A DNA stretch of 64,000 bases, taken from the NCBI RefSeq assembly GCF_028464145.1, contig NZ_JAQPCG010000001.1, positions 682,001 through 746,000 on the forward strand, given 5' to 3'. Below, piece by piece: positions 27,860 through 35,576 of the stretch. The notes beneath the pieces are model-generated. The model was given only the letters and a program-made list of their open reading frames with translations. It searched no databases and was not told where the DNA came from. The position numbers and the translations under genes are program-made. Source of the DNA: Maribacter sp. PR1 (GTDB taxonomy: Bacteria; Bacteroidota; Bacteroidia; Flavobacteriales; Flavobacteriaceae). How positions within the stretch are numbered: the stretch's first letter is position 1; each line of letters opens with the position of its first letter.

Positions 27860-28921
27860 ATGTCTAAAAAGTACATAAAGGCAATTGATGCCCTACAGGA
27901 AGCACAAAAGATAGCTTTTGCCCCATTTGTTTTTCAAACTACCGTTACCCTTAAAAATTTGGGCATTTTTGATTTTATATTCGGAAATGTGGCCAAGGGT
28001 GGTGTAACCCTCGAAGAAATATCCAAAGCTTTGTCTATAAGTGAATATGGGTTAAGTGTACTTTTGGAAATGGCAGAAAGTTCCAACATTGTCTCTTTGG
28101 ATGAACAAGGAAAGTATGAACTTACCAAAATCGGGTATTTCCTAAACTACAATCCCATGACCCAAGTGAATATGAATTTCACACAGGATGTATGTTATCA
28201 AGGTTTGTTTCATTTAGAGGAAGCTATTAAAGAAGGGAAACCTGCCGGCCTTAAGGAATTGGGAAATTGGAAAACCATCTACGAGGGACTTTCGGAATTA
28301 AAACCGAATATTCAAAAATCGTGGTTTGATTTTGATCATTTTTATTCGGATGGTATTTTTGATGAAGCCCTTAAGATTGTTTTTAAACACCAGCCCAAAT
28401 TATTGTTTGACATTGGTGGAAATACGGGAAAATTTGCCATTCAATGCTGCAACTACAACCCCGATGTAAATGTGCATATATTCGATTTGCCCGGGCAATT
28501 AAAAAAAGCGTTACAAAACACGGCTGACCAAGGTTTTGGTGCCAGGGTTCATGGAACGAAAATAGACTGGCTGTCCGAAAATCCGGTTATCCCAAATGGA
28601 GCGGATACCATATGGATGAGTCAGTTTTTGGATTGTTTTTCCAAAGAGGAAATCCTGAAAATTCTTAGGACTGCAGTAAAGGCAATGGATTCTGATACCG
28701 AATTGATTATCATTGAAACCTATACCGACAGACAAAAGTTTGATAATGCCAAATTTACGTTGGAGGCAACTTCACTCTACTTTACCGCTTTAGCCAACGG
28801 CAACAGTAAAATGTACAAGGCAACGGACCTTTTGGAGTTGGCCGACAAAGCCGGTTTAGAAATCAAGGAAGATGTGAGTTTGGGAGAATTCCATACCTTG
28901 TTCGTTTGTAAGAAGAAATAA
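27860..28921 (+). CDS. SAM-dependent methyltransferase (O-methyltransferase type)
   Basis: A 353-residue class I methyltransferase. An N-terminal winged-helix dimerisation region (about residues 15-100, with LEEISKALSISEYGLSVLLEM) precedes the SAM-binding Rossmann fold, where motif I is LLFDIGGNTGKFAI. The arrangement matches plant-type and polyketide O-methyltransferases. Flexirubins commonly carry a methyl group on the phenyl ring or polyene, so this is the natural candidate for that decoration. Whether it is C- or O-methylation cannot be told from sequence. The next gene starts five bases downstream. Confidence 0.87.
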   Translation: MSKKYIKAIDALQEAQKIAFAPFVFQTTVTLKNLGIFDFIFGNVAKGGVTLEEISKALSISEYGLSVLLEMAESSNIVSLDEQGKYELTKIGYFLNYNPMTQVNMNFTQDVCYQGLFHLEEAIKEGKPAGLKELGNWKTIYEGLSELKPNIQKSWFDFDHFYSDGIFDEALKIVFKHQPKLLFDIGGNTGKFAIQCCNYNPDVNVHIFDLPGQLKKALQNTADQGFGARVHGTKIDWLSENPVIPNGADTIWMSQFLDCFSKEEILKILRTAVKAMDSDTELIIIETYTDRQKFDNAKFTLEATSLYFTALANGNSKMYKATDLLELADKAGLEIKEDVSLGEFHTLFVCKKK

Positions 28922-28926
28922 TTCAT

Positions 28927-29538
28927 TTGAAGAACGACTATTACATAGAAAGTTATAGCCATGTAAAAAACGGTGAAATATCCGTCAATGGAAAAATAGT
29001 TTTCAAGACGTTGGAAACCGAGTTTAAACCTGTTATGAAAGCGGCCTACAAAAAGTTGGTCGTGGACTACCCCAAATTCTTTAAGATGGACAACTTAAGT
29101 AAGCTTGGGTTTTTGGCTGCCGAAGTCTTACTAAAAAATGAATCCGACAAAGATATGGCCATGGTGTTTTCCAACAGAGCATCTAGCTTGGATACAGACC
29201 GTGGATATCAAAGTTCTATAAAAGACTCCACTCAGTATTATCCTAGCCCGGCGGTATTCGTGTACACCTTAGCCAATATTTGTATGGGAGAAATTAGCAT
29301 ACGGCACCAAATTCATTCTGAAAATTGTTTTTTTGTCATGGATGAATTTTCATCAGAAACCCTGAGCTATTATACCAACCAATTATTGGATGAAAACAAG
29401 GCGAAAAAGGTATTATGTGCCTGGGTAGATGTGGATAATGGAAAATATAATGCATTTTTGTATGTTGTATCAAAGAAAGGTACTTTTGTGCATTCCAATG
29501 CTGAAATAAATCGATTATACAAGACGACCAATGAGTGA
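28927..29538 (+). CDS. Short ketosynthase-like protein (203 residues)
   Basis: The sequence resembles a beta-ketoacyl synthase core that has lost catalytic elements. It has FSNRASSLDTDRGYQ and YPSPAVFVYTLANICMGEISIRH, which align with the KS region around the active site, but there is no Cys-His-His set and only half the normal length. The reading frame is open and tightly spaced (5 bases after the methyltransferase, 8-base overlap with the ACP), so it looks like a maintained gene rather than a fragment. Such short KS-like proteins recur in flexirubin clusters. The start is TTG 28927, as no ATG fits. Role unknown; a structural partner for a ketosynthase is plausible. Confidence 0.75.
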   Translation: MKNDYYIESYSHVKNGEISVNGKIVFKTLETEFKPVMKAAYKKLVVDYPKFFKMDNLSKLGFLAAEVLLKNESDKDMAMVFSNRASSLDTDRGYQSSIKDSTQYYPSPAVFVYTLANICMGEISIRHQIHSENCFFVMDEFSSETLSYYTNQLLDENKAKKVLCAWVDVDNGKYNAFLYVVSKKGTFVHSNAEINRLYKTTNE

Positions 29539-29785
29539 ATTGAAACAAGAATTAAAGGAAAAAATTATAGAGCAGTTGAACCTGGAGGATGTTTCCGTAG
29601 AGGAAATCGCAGACAATGACCCATTGTTCGGAGATGGTTTAGGTCTAGATTCCATTGATGCTTTGGAACTCATCGTAATGCTGGACAAAGACTACGGCAT
29701 AAAATTGGCAGACCCAAAAGAGGGAAGAAAAATTTTTGAGTCCATAAATACCATGGCCGCTTACATTAGCGCAAAAAAAGCATAA
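29531..29785 (+). CDS. Acyl carrier protein 2
   Basis: An 84-residue ACP with the attachment Ser41 in GLGLDSIDALELIV. It overlaps the KS-like gene by eight bases and precedes the KS/CLF-like pair. Two ACPs in one operon suggest that the aryl-polyene chain and the alkylresorcinol chains are built on separate carriers. Confidence 0.93.
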   Translation: MSELKQELKEKIIEQLNLEDVSVEEIADNDPLFGDGLGLDSIDALELIVMLDKDYGIKLADPKEGRKIFESINTMAAYISAKKA

Positions 29786-29847
29786 AAAGCTCACCATTAC
29801 ACAACTTCGTTTTACGTGTAATTTGCTATTTTGTTTAAATATTTTAA

Positions 29848-31047
29848 ATGAACCGAGGAGTTGCGATTACTGGAATGGGAATGATTTCTGCCATTGGCAA
29901 CAATGTCGCTGAAAATTTTGCTTCCCTCCTTTCAGGTAGGTCGGGAATTTCAAAAATTACCCAAATTAAAACGGTTCATGAAAGTGAAATCATGGTTGGC
30001 GAAATTCCTTTGACCGACGATGCCCTGGAAAACACCTTAGGTTATGCCCACGACACGTATTCCAGGACTCCACTATTGGGTATAATAGCGGCAAAAGAAG
30101 CCTTGGCCCAAGCCGGGATTAAAGATGTTTCCGACTATAAAACCGGACTAATTTCCGGAACTACCGTTGGCGGAATGGATAAAGCCGAGGAATATTTTTA
30201 TGACTATTACCAAACCGATGCCCATTGGAACCATATCAATGGATTGCATGCGGGAGATTCTACCCAGAAAATAGCAGATGCTATAGGACTTACTGAAAGT
30301 TTTGTAACCACCATCAGTACCGCTTGCTCCTCTGCCGCCAATGCAATAATGCTTGGAGCAAGAATGATAAAAAGCGGGGAGTTAGACCGGGTCATCGTTG
30401 GTGGTTCCGATTGTCTTTCAAAATTTACCATTAACGGATTTAAAACCCTTATGATCCTCTCCGACACGTATAACACACCTTTCGATGAAAATAGAAAAGG
30501 GTTGAATTTGGGTGAAGCTGCCGCTTTTTTAGTTTTGGAATCGGATAAGGTTGTAAAAAACGAAAATAAGGAAGTGCTAGCCTATGTAAAGGGATATGGT
30601 AACTCCAACGATGCCTACCATCAAACCGCTTCTTCCGAACATGGGGACGGGGCTGTATTGGCCATGGAAAAAGCGTTAAAAGTAGCGGGGATAGAACCTA
30701 AGGACATTGATTACATCAATGCCCACGGAACGGCCACTCCCAATAATGATCTTTCTGAAGGTCGGGCCATTATTCGGGTGTTCGGGGATAATATCCCTGA
30801 ATTTAGTTCTACCAAACCCTTCACAGGTCATACCTTAGCGGTAGCCGCGGGGGTAGAGGCAATTTATTCCGTTTTGGCCATTCAAAACAACATTATCTAC
30901 CCCAATTTGAACTTTAAGACCCCAATGTCAGAGTTTAAGCTTCTTCCGCAAACAACACTAAAAAACAAAGAAATAAATACGGTCCTTTCTAATTCTTTTG
31001 GCTTTGGAGGTAATTGTTCTACCCTTATTTTTACAAAGGAAGCATGA
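29848..31047 (+). CDS. Beta-ketoacyl-ACP synthase (FabF-like, KS of KS/CLF pair)
   Basis: A 399-residue FabF-type enzyme with the complete triad: Cys160 in STACSSAANA, His293 in INAHGTATPNND and His328 in KPFTGHTLAVAAG. The next gene starts within its stop codon and encodes a KS-like protein without the Cys, so the pair looks like the KS-alpha/chain-length-factor heterodimer of type II polyketide and aryl-polyene systems. It is therefore the best candidate for polyene chain elongation. A 62-base AT-rich gap precedes it and may hold a weak promoter (TATTTTG). Confidence 0.93.
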   Translation: MNRGVAITGMGMISAIGNNVAENFASLLSGRSGISKITQIKTVHESEIMVGEIPLTDDALENTLGYAHDTYSRTPLLGIIAAKEALAQAGIKDVSDYKTGLISGTTVGGMDKAEEYFYDYYQTDAHWNHINGLHAGDSTQKIADAIGLTESFVTTISTACSSAANAIMLGARMIKSGELDRVIVGGSDCLSKFTINGFKTLMILSDTYNTPFDENRKGLNLGEAAAFLVLESDKVVKNENKEVLAYVKGYGNSNDAYHQTASSEHGDGAVLAMEKALKVAGIEPKDIDYINAHGTATPNNDLSEGRAIIRVFGDNIPEFSSTKPFTGHTLAVAAGVEAIYSVLAIQNNIIYPNLNFKTPMSEFKLLPQTTLKNKEINTVLSNSFGFGGNCSTLIFTKEA

Positions 31048-32111
31048 AAAAGGAAGTCTACATAAATAGTATAGGTTCTGTCTCCGTACAAAAAACCTTT
31101 GACGATTCAGCTTTTCTAGAAGACATAGTAACCTATAACGATAATGCAATAAAAGTTGTAGACCCCAACTATAAAGAATTTATACCACCTGCCGCCGCCC
31201 GTAGGATGGCAAAAGGCATTAAAATGAGCGCGGTAAGCTCCCAAAATGCGATGAAAGAAGCTGGGCTGGAAAATGTGGATGCCATAATTGTAGGAACAGG
31301 TCTGGGGTGTTTGGGTGACTCGGAAAAATTTGTGCGCGATATTTTGGACAATGACGAGCAATATCTTACACCAACACGTTTTATTCAATCTTCACATAAT
31401 ACCGTAGCGGGTTCAATTGCCTTGGACATGGGCTGCAAAGGATACAACTTTACTTACGTCCATTCTAATCTCTCGTTTGAATCCAGCCTATGGGATGCCA
31501 AACTGCAACTGGCGACAAATGAAGCCGAAAACATTTTGGTAGGTGCAGTGGACGAGCTGGTGAACCATCATGTGGAGACCCATAAATTTATCGACCACAT
31601 AAAAAAGGAAGCAGTTCCCATGGAAGACGTTCTTAATTCTGGGACCAAAGGAATTGTTTTTGGGGAAGGTTCTCATTTTTTTGTCTTATCCAACAAGAAA
31701 CAGGGTTCTACTTATTCCAGATTAATAGATATGGGTATTTATAACACCCTGCCAGAAGAAAAGATATCGGAAACAATAACATCCTTTTTGGAAAATAATA
31801 AGATTTCGATTAGCGATTTGGACGGCGTCATTCTAGGGAACAATGGTGATGTGGAATTTGATAGCATTTATAAAAACCTAGGCACTTCCCTATTTGAAGA
31901 AAATCCGCAACTGGTATACAAACATCTATCGGGCGAATACGATACCGCCTCGGGATTCGCTTTTTGGTTAGCGAACAAAATTTTTAAAACGGGCAAAGTT
32001 CCAGAAATCCTTCGCTGGAACAATTTACCCATCAATAACCCCAAAAGACTCTTGATCTACAATCAATATAGAGGTAAAAACCACAGTCTAGTATTGCTGG
32101 AAAAATGCTGA
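31044..32111 (+). CDS. Chain-length-factor-like ketosynthase partner
   Basis: A 355-residue KS-fold protein lacking catalytic residues. At the nucleophile elbow, where ketosynthases have AC(S/A)S, the sequence reads YVHSNLSFESSLWDA with no Cys. The expected GH(T/x) histidines are not found in their usual motifs (KHLSGEYDTASG replaces the second). The N-terminus MKKEVYINSIGSVSVQ is typical of such partners in aryl-polyene and flexirubin clusters. It starts inside the stop codon of the complete ketosynthase (ATGA), implying equal production of the two subunits. It is predicted to set polyene chain length. Confidence 0.87.
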   Translation: MKKEVYINSIGSVSVQKTFDDSAFLEDIVTYNDNAIKVVDPNYKEFIPPAAARRMAKGIKMSAVSSQNAMKEAGLENVDAIIVGTGLGCLGDSEKFVRDILDNDEQYLTPTRFIQSSHNTVAGSIALDMGCKGYNFTYVHSNLSFESSLWDAKLQLATNEAENILVGAVDELVNHHVETHKFIDHIKKEAVPMEDVLNSGTKGIVFGEGSHFFVLSNKKQGSTYSRLIDMGIYNTLPEEKISETITSFLENNKISISDLDGVILGNNGDVEFDSIYKNLGTSLFEENPQLVYKHLSGEYDTASGFAFWLANKIFKTGKVPEILRWNNLPINNPKRLLIYNQYRGKNHSLVLLEKC

Positions 32112-32881
32112 AAAGAAAAACTGTAAATAGTATTTTCATCCTAGGTTTAATTGTACTTGTAGGCCTGTCTTTTTTTCTGTCTTTTCCCTGGTATATTTTT
32201 TTACTTGTTGGTTTTATATGGTTCTTATTGACCTTATTCGGCTCTTTTTTTGTACGATGGAACTACCACTTAGTTTCCCTACATTCAAATAAGAGTACTA
32301 CCAAAAACGAAGTTGCCATTACTTTTGATGATGGACCAAACTCACAGTATACCCCTATGGCGCTGGAATTACTCAAAAAGTACGATGCGAGGGCCACTTT
32401 TTTTTGTATCGGAAAACACATTGAGAAACATCCTGAGCTTTTCAAACAAATAATAAGGGAAGGACATACAGTAGGGAACCACACTTTTTCACATGACAAT
32501 ACCTTCGGTTTTTACGGTACCTCCAAGGTTGCCCATGAACTTTCCAAGTCCATCGATCTTGTTGAAAAATTGGTCGGGTTAAAAATGAGGCTTTATCGCC
32601 CTGCCTTTGGAGTAACCAATCCCAGTATAGCCGAAGCGGTTAATAAATTGGGCCTAATCTCAATAGGTTGGAACGTAAGGTCTTTGGATACTACACCCAG
32701 AAACGAAAAGATGGTCTTAAAACGGATAACCACCAGAACAAACAGGGGGGATATTATTTTGCTGCATGATACGAGCGCTAAATCCATAGCTGTTTTGGAA
32801 CGGTTATTGTTATTTTTGAAGGAGAAAAACCTAAAGTCGGTCACCGTGGACCAATTACTAGAACTAAAAGCCTATGTATAG
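32105..32881 (+). CDS. Polysaccharide deacetylase family (NodB) protein, membrane-anchored
   Basis: A 258-residue protein with two N-terminal membrane segments (about residues 8-27 and 30-49) followed by a NodB homology domain. TFDDGP at 73-78 gives Asp75 and Asp76, and the metal-binding HTFSH at 126-130 gives His126 and His130. ILLHDTS occurs near residue 218. All the zinc and catalytic positions I can check are present. Family members deacetylate GlcNAc-containing polymers. The presence of one here is typical of flexirubin clusters, but its substrate in pigment synthesis is unknown; N- or O-deacylation of an intermediate is possible. It overlaps its neighbours by seven or eight bases on each side. 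Confidence 0.9.
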   Translation: MLKRKTVNSIFILGLIVLVGLSFFLSFPWYIFLLVGFIWFLLTLFGSFFVRWNYHLVSLHSNKSTTKNEVAITFDDGPNSQYTPMALELLKKYDARATFFCIGKHIEKHPELFKQIIREGHTVGNHTFSHDNTFGFYGTSKVAHELSKSIDLVEKLVGLKMRLYRPAFGVTNPSIAEAVNKLGLISIGWNVRSLDTTPRNEKMVLKRITTRTNRGDIILLHDTSAKSIAVLERLLLFLKEKNLKSVTVDQLLELKAYV

Positions 32882-33491
32882 AGTATTAGCCATAGCCTTA
32901 TTCCTTGTCCAGGCACTCTATCCCCAGAGTAAAATGTCCATGGAAGAAGCCCAAGAACTACAGGCTCAGGTAAAACAAAAGTCCCAGTCTACCAAAACCA
33001 TTACGAGCGATTTTGTTCAGTACAAACATCTGGATTTTTTGTCCAACGACATTGAATCCACTGGGGAAATGGCCTTTAAGGCCCCGGATAATGTAAGCTG
33101 GGAATATGAAACCCCATTTTCTTATAAAGTCCTGTTCAAGGATGAAAAACTATTTATAAATGATAATGGCAACAAAAGTAAGTTGGACCTAGGTTCCAAC
33201 AAGCTTTTTAAACAATTGAACCAATTAATTACAGCCAGTATTAGTGGAGATATGTTCAATGATACAGAATTTGATATTGCATATTCTAAGGAGAATGGCA
33301 ATCGTATGGTACACTTTTTACCTAAAGACCCTCAGTTCTCGGAGTTTATAAAAGCATTTCACATTTCGTTTTCCGATCAGGGCGCGGTGAATGAGTTGAA
33401 AATGATTGAACCAAGCGGTGATTATACCAGAATCATATTTTCTAATAGGGTGGAAAATAAAGCAATTCCAGATGCGGTTTTTACTCAGTAG
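32874..33491 (+). CDS. LolA-like outer-membrane carrier protein
   Basis: A 205-residue exported protein with signal MYRVLAIALFLVQALYPQ. The mature part has the LolA pattern: early helix (AQELQAQVKQKSQSTKTITSDFVQYK), then repeated beta strands (STGEMAFKAPDNVSWEYETPFSYKVLFKDEKLFIND). LolA normally ferries lipoproteins across the periplasm. A pathway-specific copy inside a pigment operon is expected to carry the hydrophobic pigment or its lipid-like precursor to the outer membrane. Overlaps the deacetylase gene by eight bases and the following lipoprotein gene by 20 bases. Confidence 0.88.
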   Translation: MYRVLAIALFLVQALYPQSKMSMEEAQELQAQVKQKSQSTKTITSDFVQYKHLDFLSNDIESTGEMAFKAPDNVSWEYETPFSYKVLFKDEKLFINDNGNKSKLDLGSNKLFKQLNQLITASISGDMFNDTEFDIAYSKENGNRMVHFLPKDPQFSEFIKAFHISFSDQGAVNELKMIEPSGDYTRIIFSNRVENKAIPDAVFTQ

Positions 33492-34077
33492 CCTTATTGT
33501 GTTCTTCCTTGGGTGTACGCCATATCCAAAAAAATTAGGCTATTCTCCTGATCAGAGTAAATCCAAAACCTTTACCAATCCCTATTTCTCGGATTTGCAA
33601 AAAGACTATGTTTACAAAGCGAATATTTCTGCGTTTAAAAATGAGTTCAGCGGAATTTTAGTGATTAAAAAAACCGACGAAAACAAACATCGAGTAGCCT
33701 TTACTACGGAACTTGGCAATACTATTTTCGATTTTTCAATTGGTGATGATAGCTTTGAAGTGAATCATATCCTAAAAAAAATGGACCGTAAACTTCTTTT
33801 GAACGTATTGGAACAGGATTTTAGGACTTTGATAAAAGAAAATATAGCTTTTACCGAGACATACGCAAAGGAAAATACAAAACTCCTAAAGGCTAAAATC
33901 GGTACCAAAAACCATTATTATAATTTTAAAAAAGACACCTTGCAATCTATTGCAAAGGTTGGTAACCAAAAAGAAATAGTAGTTATCACTTTTTCTGAAA
34001 GAAGCGAAAACCTAGCAAGACATATTCAAATTTTACATAAAAACATTAAACTTGCCATATCTTTACAGGCCATTTAA
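33472..34077 (+). CDS. Lipoprotein, LolB-like candidate
   Basis: A 201-residue lipoprotein. The start at ATG 33472 gives MRFLLSSLIVFFLGC with a good lipobox (FLGC) and +2 Thr. The longer upstream frame only repeats LolA-coding sequence. The mature domain is beta-rich (YKANISAFKNEFSGILVIKKTD, HRVAFTTELGNTIFDFSIGDD), like LolB or related incomplete-barrel folds. Its place directly after a LolA-like gene, with a 20-base overlap, suggests an outer-membrane acceptor partner for that carrier. The LolB assignment is inference from pattern and context. Confidence 0.78.
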   Translation: MRFLLSSLIVFFLGCTPYPKKLGYSPDQSKSKTFTNPYFSDLQKDYVYKANISAFKNEFSGILVIKKTDENKHRVAFTTELGNTIFDFSIGDDSFEVNHILKKMDRKLLLNVLEQDFRTLIKENIAFTETYAKENTKLLKAKIGTKNHYYNFKKDTLQSIAKVGNQKEIVVITFSERSENLARHIQILHKNIKLAISLQAI

Positions 34078-34667
34078 TGAACAAGTTAACTACATACTTT
34101 TTATTGCTTTCCTGCCTTTATATTTCGGTATCAAGTGCACAAGTAGCTCCTGGTATTAAATTAGGATATAACGAAAGTAGCATTAGTAAAACGCGTTTAG
34201 ACTCAAAAGCAGGTTTTTATATAGGAGCTGTTATAGATATTCCAATTTCAACCAGATATACGCTTCAACCGGAAATTCTTTACTCCTCGCAAGGTGGTAC
34301 CTCTAACAGTCCAGATTATGGTGATGTCGAAATTGATTACCTCTCCATTATGGCTGCCAATAAGTTCTACGTTGGACCAAATAAAGGTTTTCATTTCAAT
34401 CTGGGTATCGGTTTGGACATCAATCTTAAGAATAACTTTGTTAATCTTTTCAATGGAGATGGAGACGGGGAAATATCCCCTTTTGATGTCGTTGTATTCG
34501 GAGGCTTAGGCTACGAATTTGATTTTGGATTGACCTTGGAGGCCCGATATAAACAAGGTACAGTAAGTGTTGATTTTTTTGGTGCAGACGATTTTTACGA
34601 AGAGGATGGGAGCAACTTAAACGGAGTATTTCAAGTCGGTGCCACCTATAAATTTAAACTAAAATAG
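34077..34667 (+). CDS. Outer-membrane beta-barrel protein (PorT/OmpA-barrel type)
   Basis: A 196-residue protein with a signal peptide (NKLTTYFLLLSCLYISVSSAQ) and alternating amphipathic strands ending in an aromatic/Phe-like C-terminal strand (FQVGATYKFKLK), typical of small 8-strand porin-family barrels (GIKLGYNESS, YTLQPEILYSSQGG, GLGYEFDFGLTLEARYK). Function in the pigment cluster is unknown. It may help place flexirubin in the outer membrane or act as a structural partner. The ATG overlaps the previous stop by one base. Confidence 0.86.
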   Translation: MNKLTTYFLLLSCLYISVSSAQVAPGIKLGYNESSISKTRLDSKAGFYIGAVIDIPISTRYTLQPEILYSSQGGTSNSPDYGDVEIDYLSIMAANKFYVGPNKGFHFNLGIGLDINLKNNFVNLFNGDGDGEISPFDVVVFGGLGYEFDFGLTLEARYKQGTVSVDFFGADDFYEEDGSNLNGVFQVGATYKFKLK

Positions 34668-35036
34668 ATGCTGTTAGAAGGATTGTACGTGATTCAGGAT
34701 TTTGAATACCAAGAACCCCATATCAAGGCCACCGTTAAACTGGATAAAGACCATAGGATTTTTGAAGGTCATTTTCCGGGTCACCCGGTTTTACCCGGTG
34801 TGTGTGTTATACAGATAATCAAAGAGTTAACGGAAAAAGCCTTGGATAAAAACTTGATGCTTTCGGTGGCGTCCAATGTCAAGTTTATGTCCGTTATCAA
34901 CCCTGAAAAAAATGATATTATTGAATTCCGAATAGAACTTTCACAAACCGAAGAAGGTGTTAAAATAAAAAATACGGTACGTTTTGAGGAAACCGTGGCA
35001 TTAAAATTGAGTGCTTTCTTTAAAACAAAAGCCTGA
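34668..35036 (+). CDS. FabZ-like hot-dog dehydratase subunit (His only)
   Basis: A 122-residue hot-dog protein with the FabZ signature EGHFPGHPVLPGVC, giving the catalytic-type His35. The helix position that carries the catalytic Glu in FabZ reads VIQIIKEL, so Gln49 stands where the Glu should be by alignment. It complements the two Glu-only hot-dog proteins at 21918 and 22358. I infer a hetero-oligomeric dehydratase in which this subunit gives the His. It starts immediately after the beta-barrel stop. Confidence 0.85.
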   Translation: MLLEGLYVIQDFEYQEPHIKATVKLDKDHRIFEGHFPGHPVLPGVCVIQIIKELTEKALDKNLMLSVASNVKFMSVINPEKNDIIEFRIELSQTEEGVKIKNTVRFEETVALKLSAFFKTKA

Positions 35037-35521
35037 TGAAAGCTTTATTGATTATTTTTTTTGTTTCGGTTTTGTTTCTTCCCATAGATGTGCAAGAAGC
35101 AAGAGAATTGTATCCTATGGCTATTGATGATGCCGAGGTTGCCGATTCATTATATAAAAAATTGACTGCTATCAACTTAGAAAATAACGCCACGCTATAT
35201 GGTTATAAAGGGGCTGCATATACGCTTAAGGCAAAGCACGCCAAAGGTATTAAGGAGAAAAAAACCTATTTCAAGGAAGGTGTGGCCATGATAGAGTCTG
35301 CCATAGCCCTAGATCCTGAAAATGTTGAGCTTCGTTTTGTTAGGCTTAGCGTGCAAGAAAATGCTCCTAAAATTGTAAACTACAGAGAAGATCTTGAAAG
35401 CGACAAGAGCTTTATTCTCAAAAAATATCCACAAATCAAGGACCCGACCATAAAGGAATTGATCAAGAAATACAGCAAAGATTCCAAGGTCTTTTCCGAG
35501 GAGGAAAAGGCAACATTATAG
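35036..35521 (+). CDS. Exported hypothetical protein, 161 residues
   Basis: No named family. Signal peptide-like N-terminus (KALLIIFFVSVLFLPIDVQ), then a helical protein with a TPR-like pattern (LYGYKGAAYTLKAKHAKG, MIESAIALDPENVELRFVRLSVQENAP). Such repeats usually mediate protein contacts. The start overlaps the preceding stop by one base (TGATG), keeping it in the pigment operon. Probably periplasmic. Confidence 0.78.
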   Translation: MKALLIIFFVSVLFLPIDVQEARELYPMAIDDAEVADSLYKKLTAINLENNATLYGYKGAAYTLKAKHAKGIKEKKTYFKEGVAMIESAIALDPENVELRFVRLSVQENAPKIVNYREDLESDKSFILKKYPQIKDPTIKELIKKYSKDSKVFSEEEKATL

Positions 35522-35536
35522 ACCTTTACGTTTATG

Positions 35537-35544
35537 TATCTTTG
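35537..35544 (+). promoter_or_regulatory. Internal promoter, consensus -7 box
   Basis: TATCTTTG is an exact TAnnTTTG match, in the 55-base gap between the TPR-like gene and the glycosyltransferase gene. The upstream -33 region is not convincing. It could drive the last six genes (GT2, MMPL fusion and others) as a separately adjustable unit. Confidence 0.5.
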
Positions 35545-35576
35545 CCCACAGGAATAACAATAAGGTTTTACCAATC

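Noticed and set aside
28927..29538. Decayed ketosynthase pseudogene
   Set aside because: The frame is open, tightly spaced with overlaps, and similar short KS-like proteins are expected in such clusters, so I keep it as a gene.
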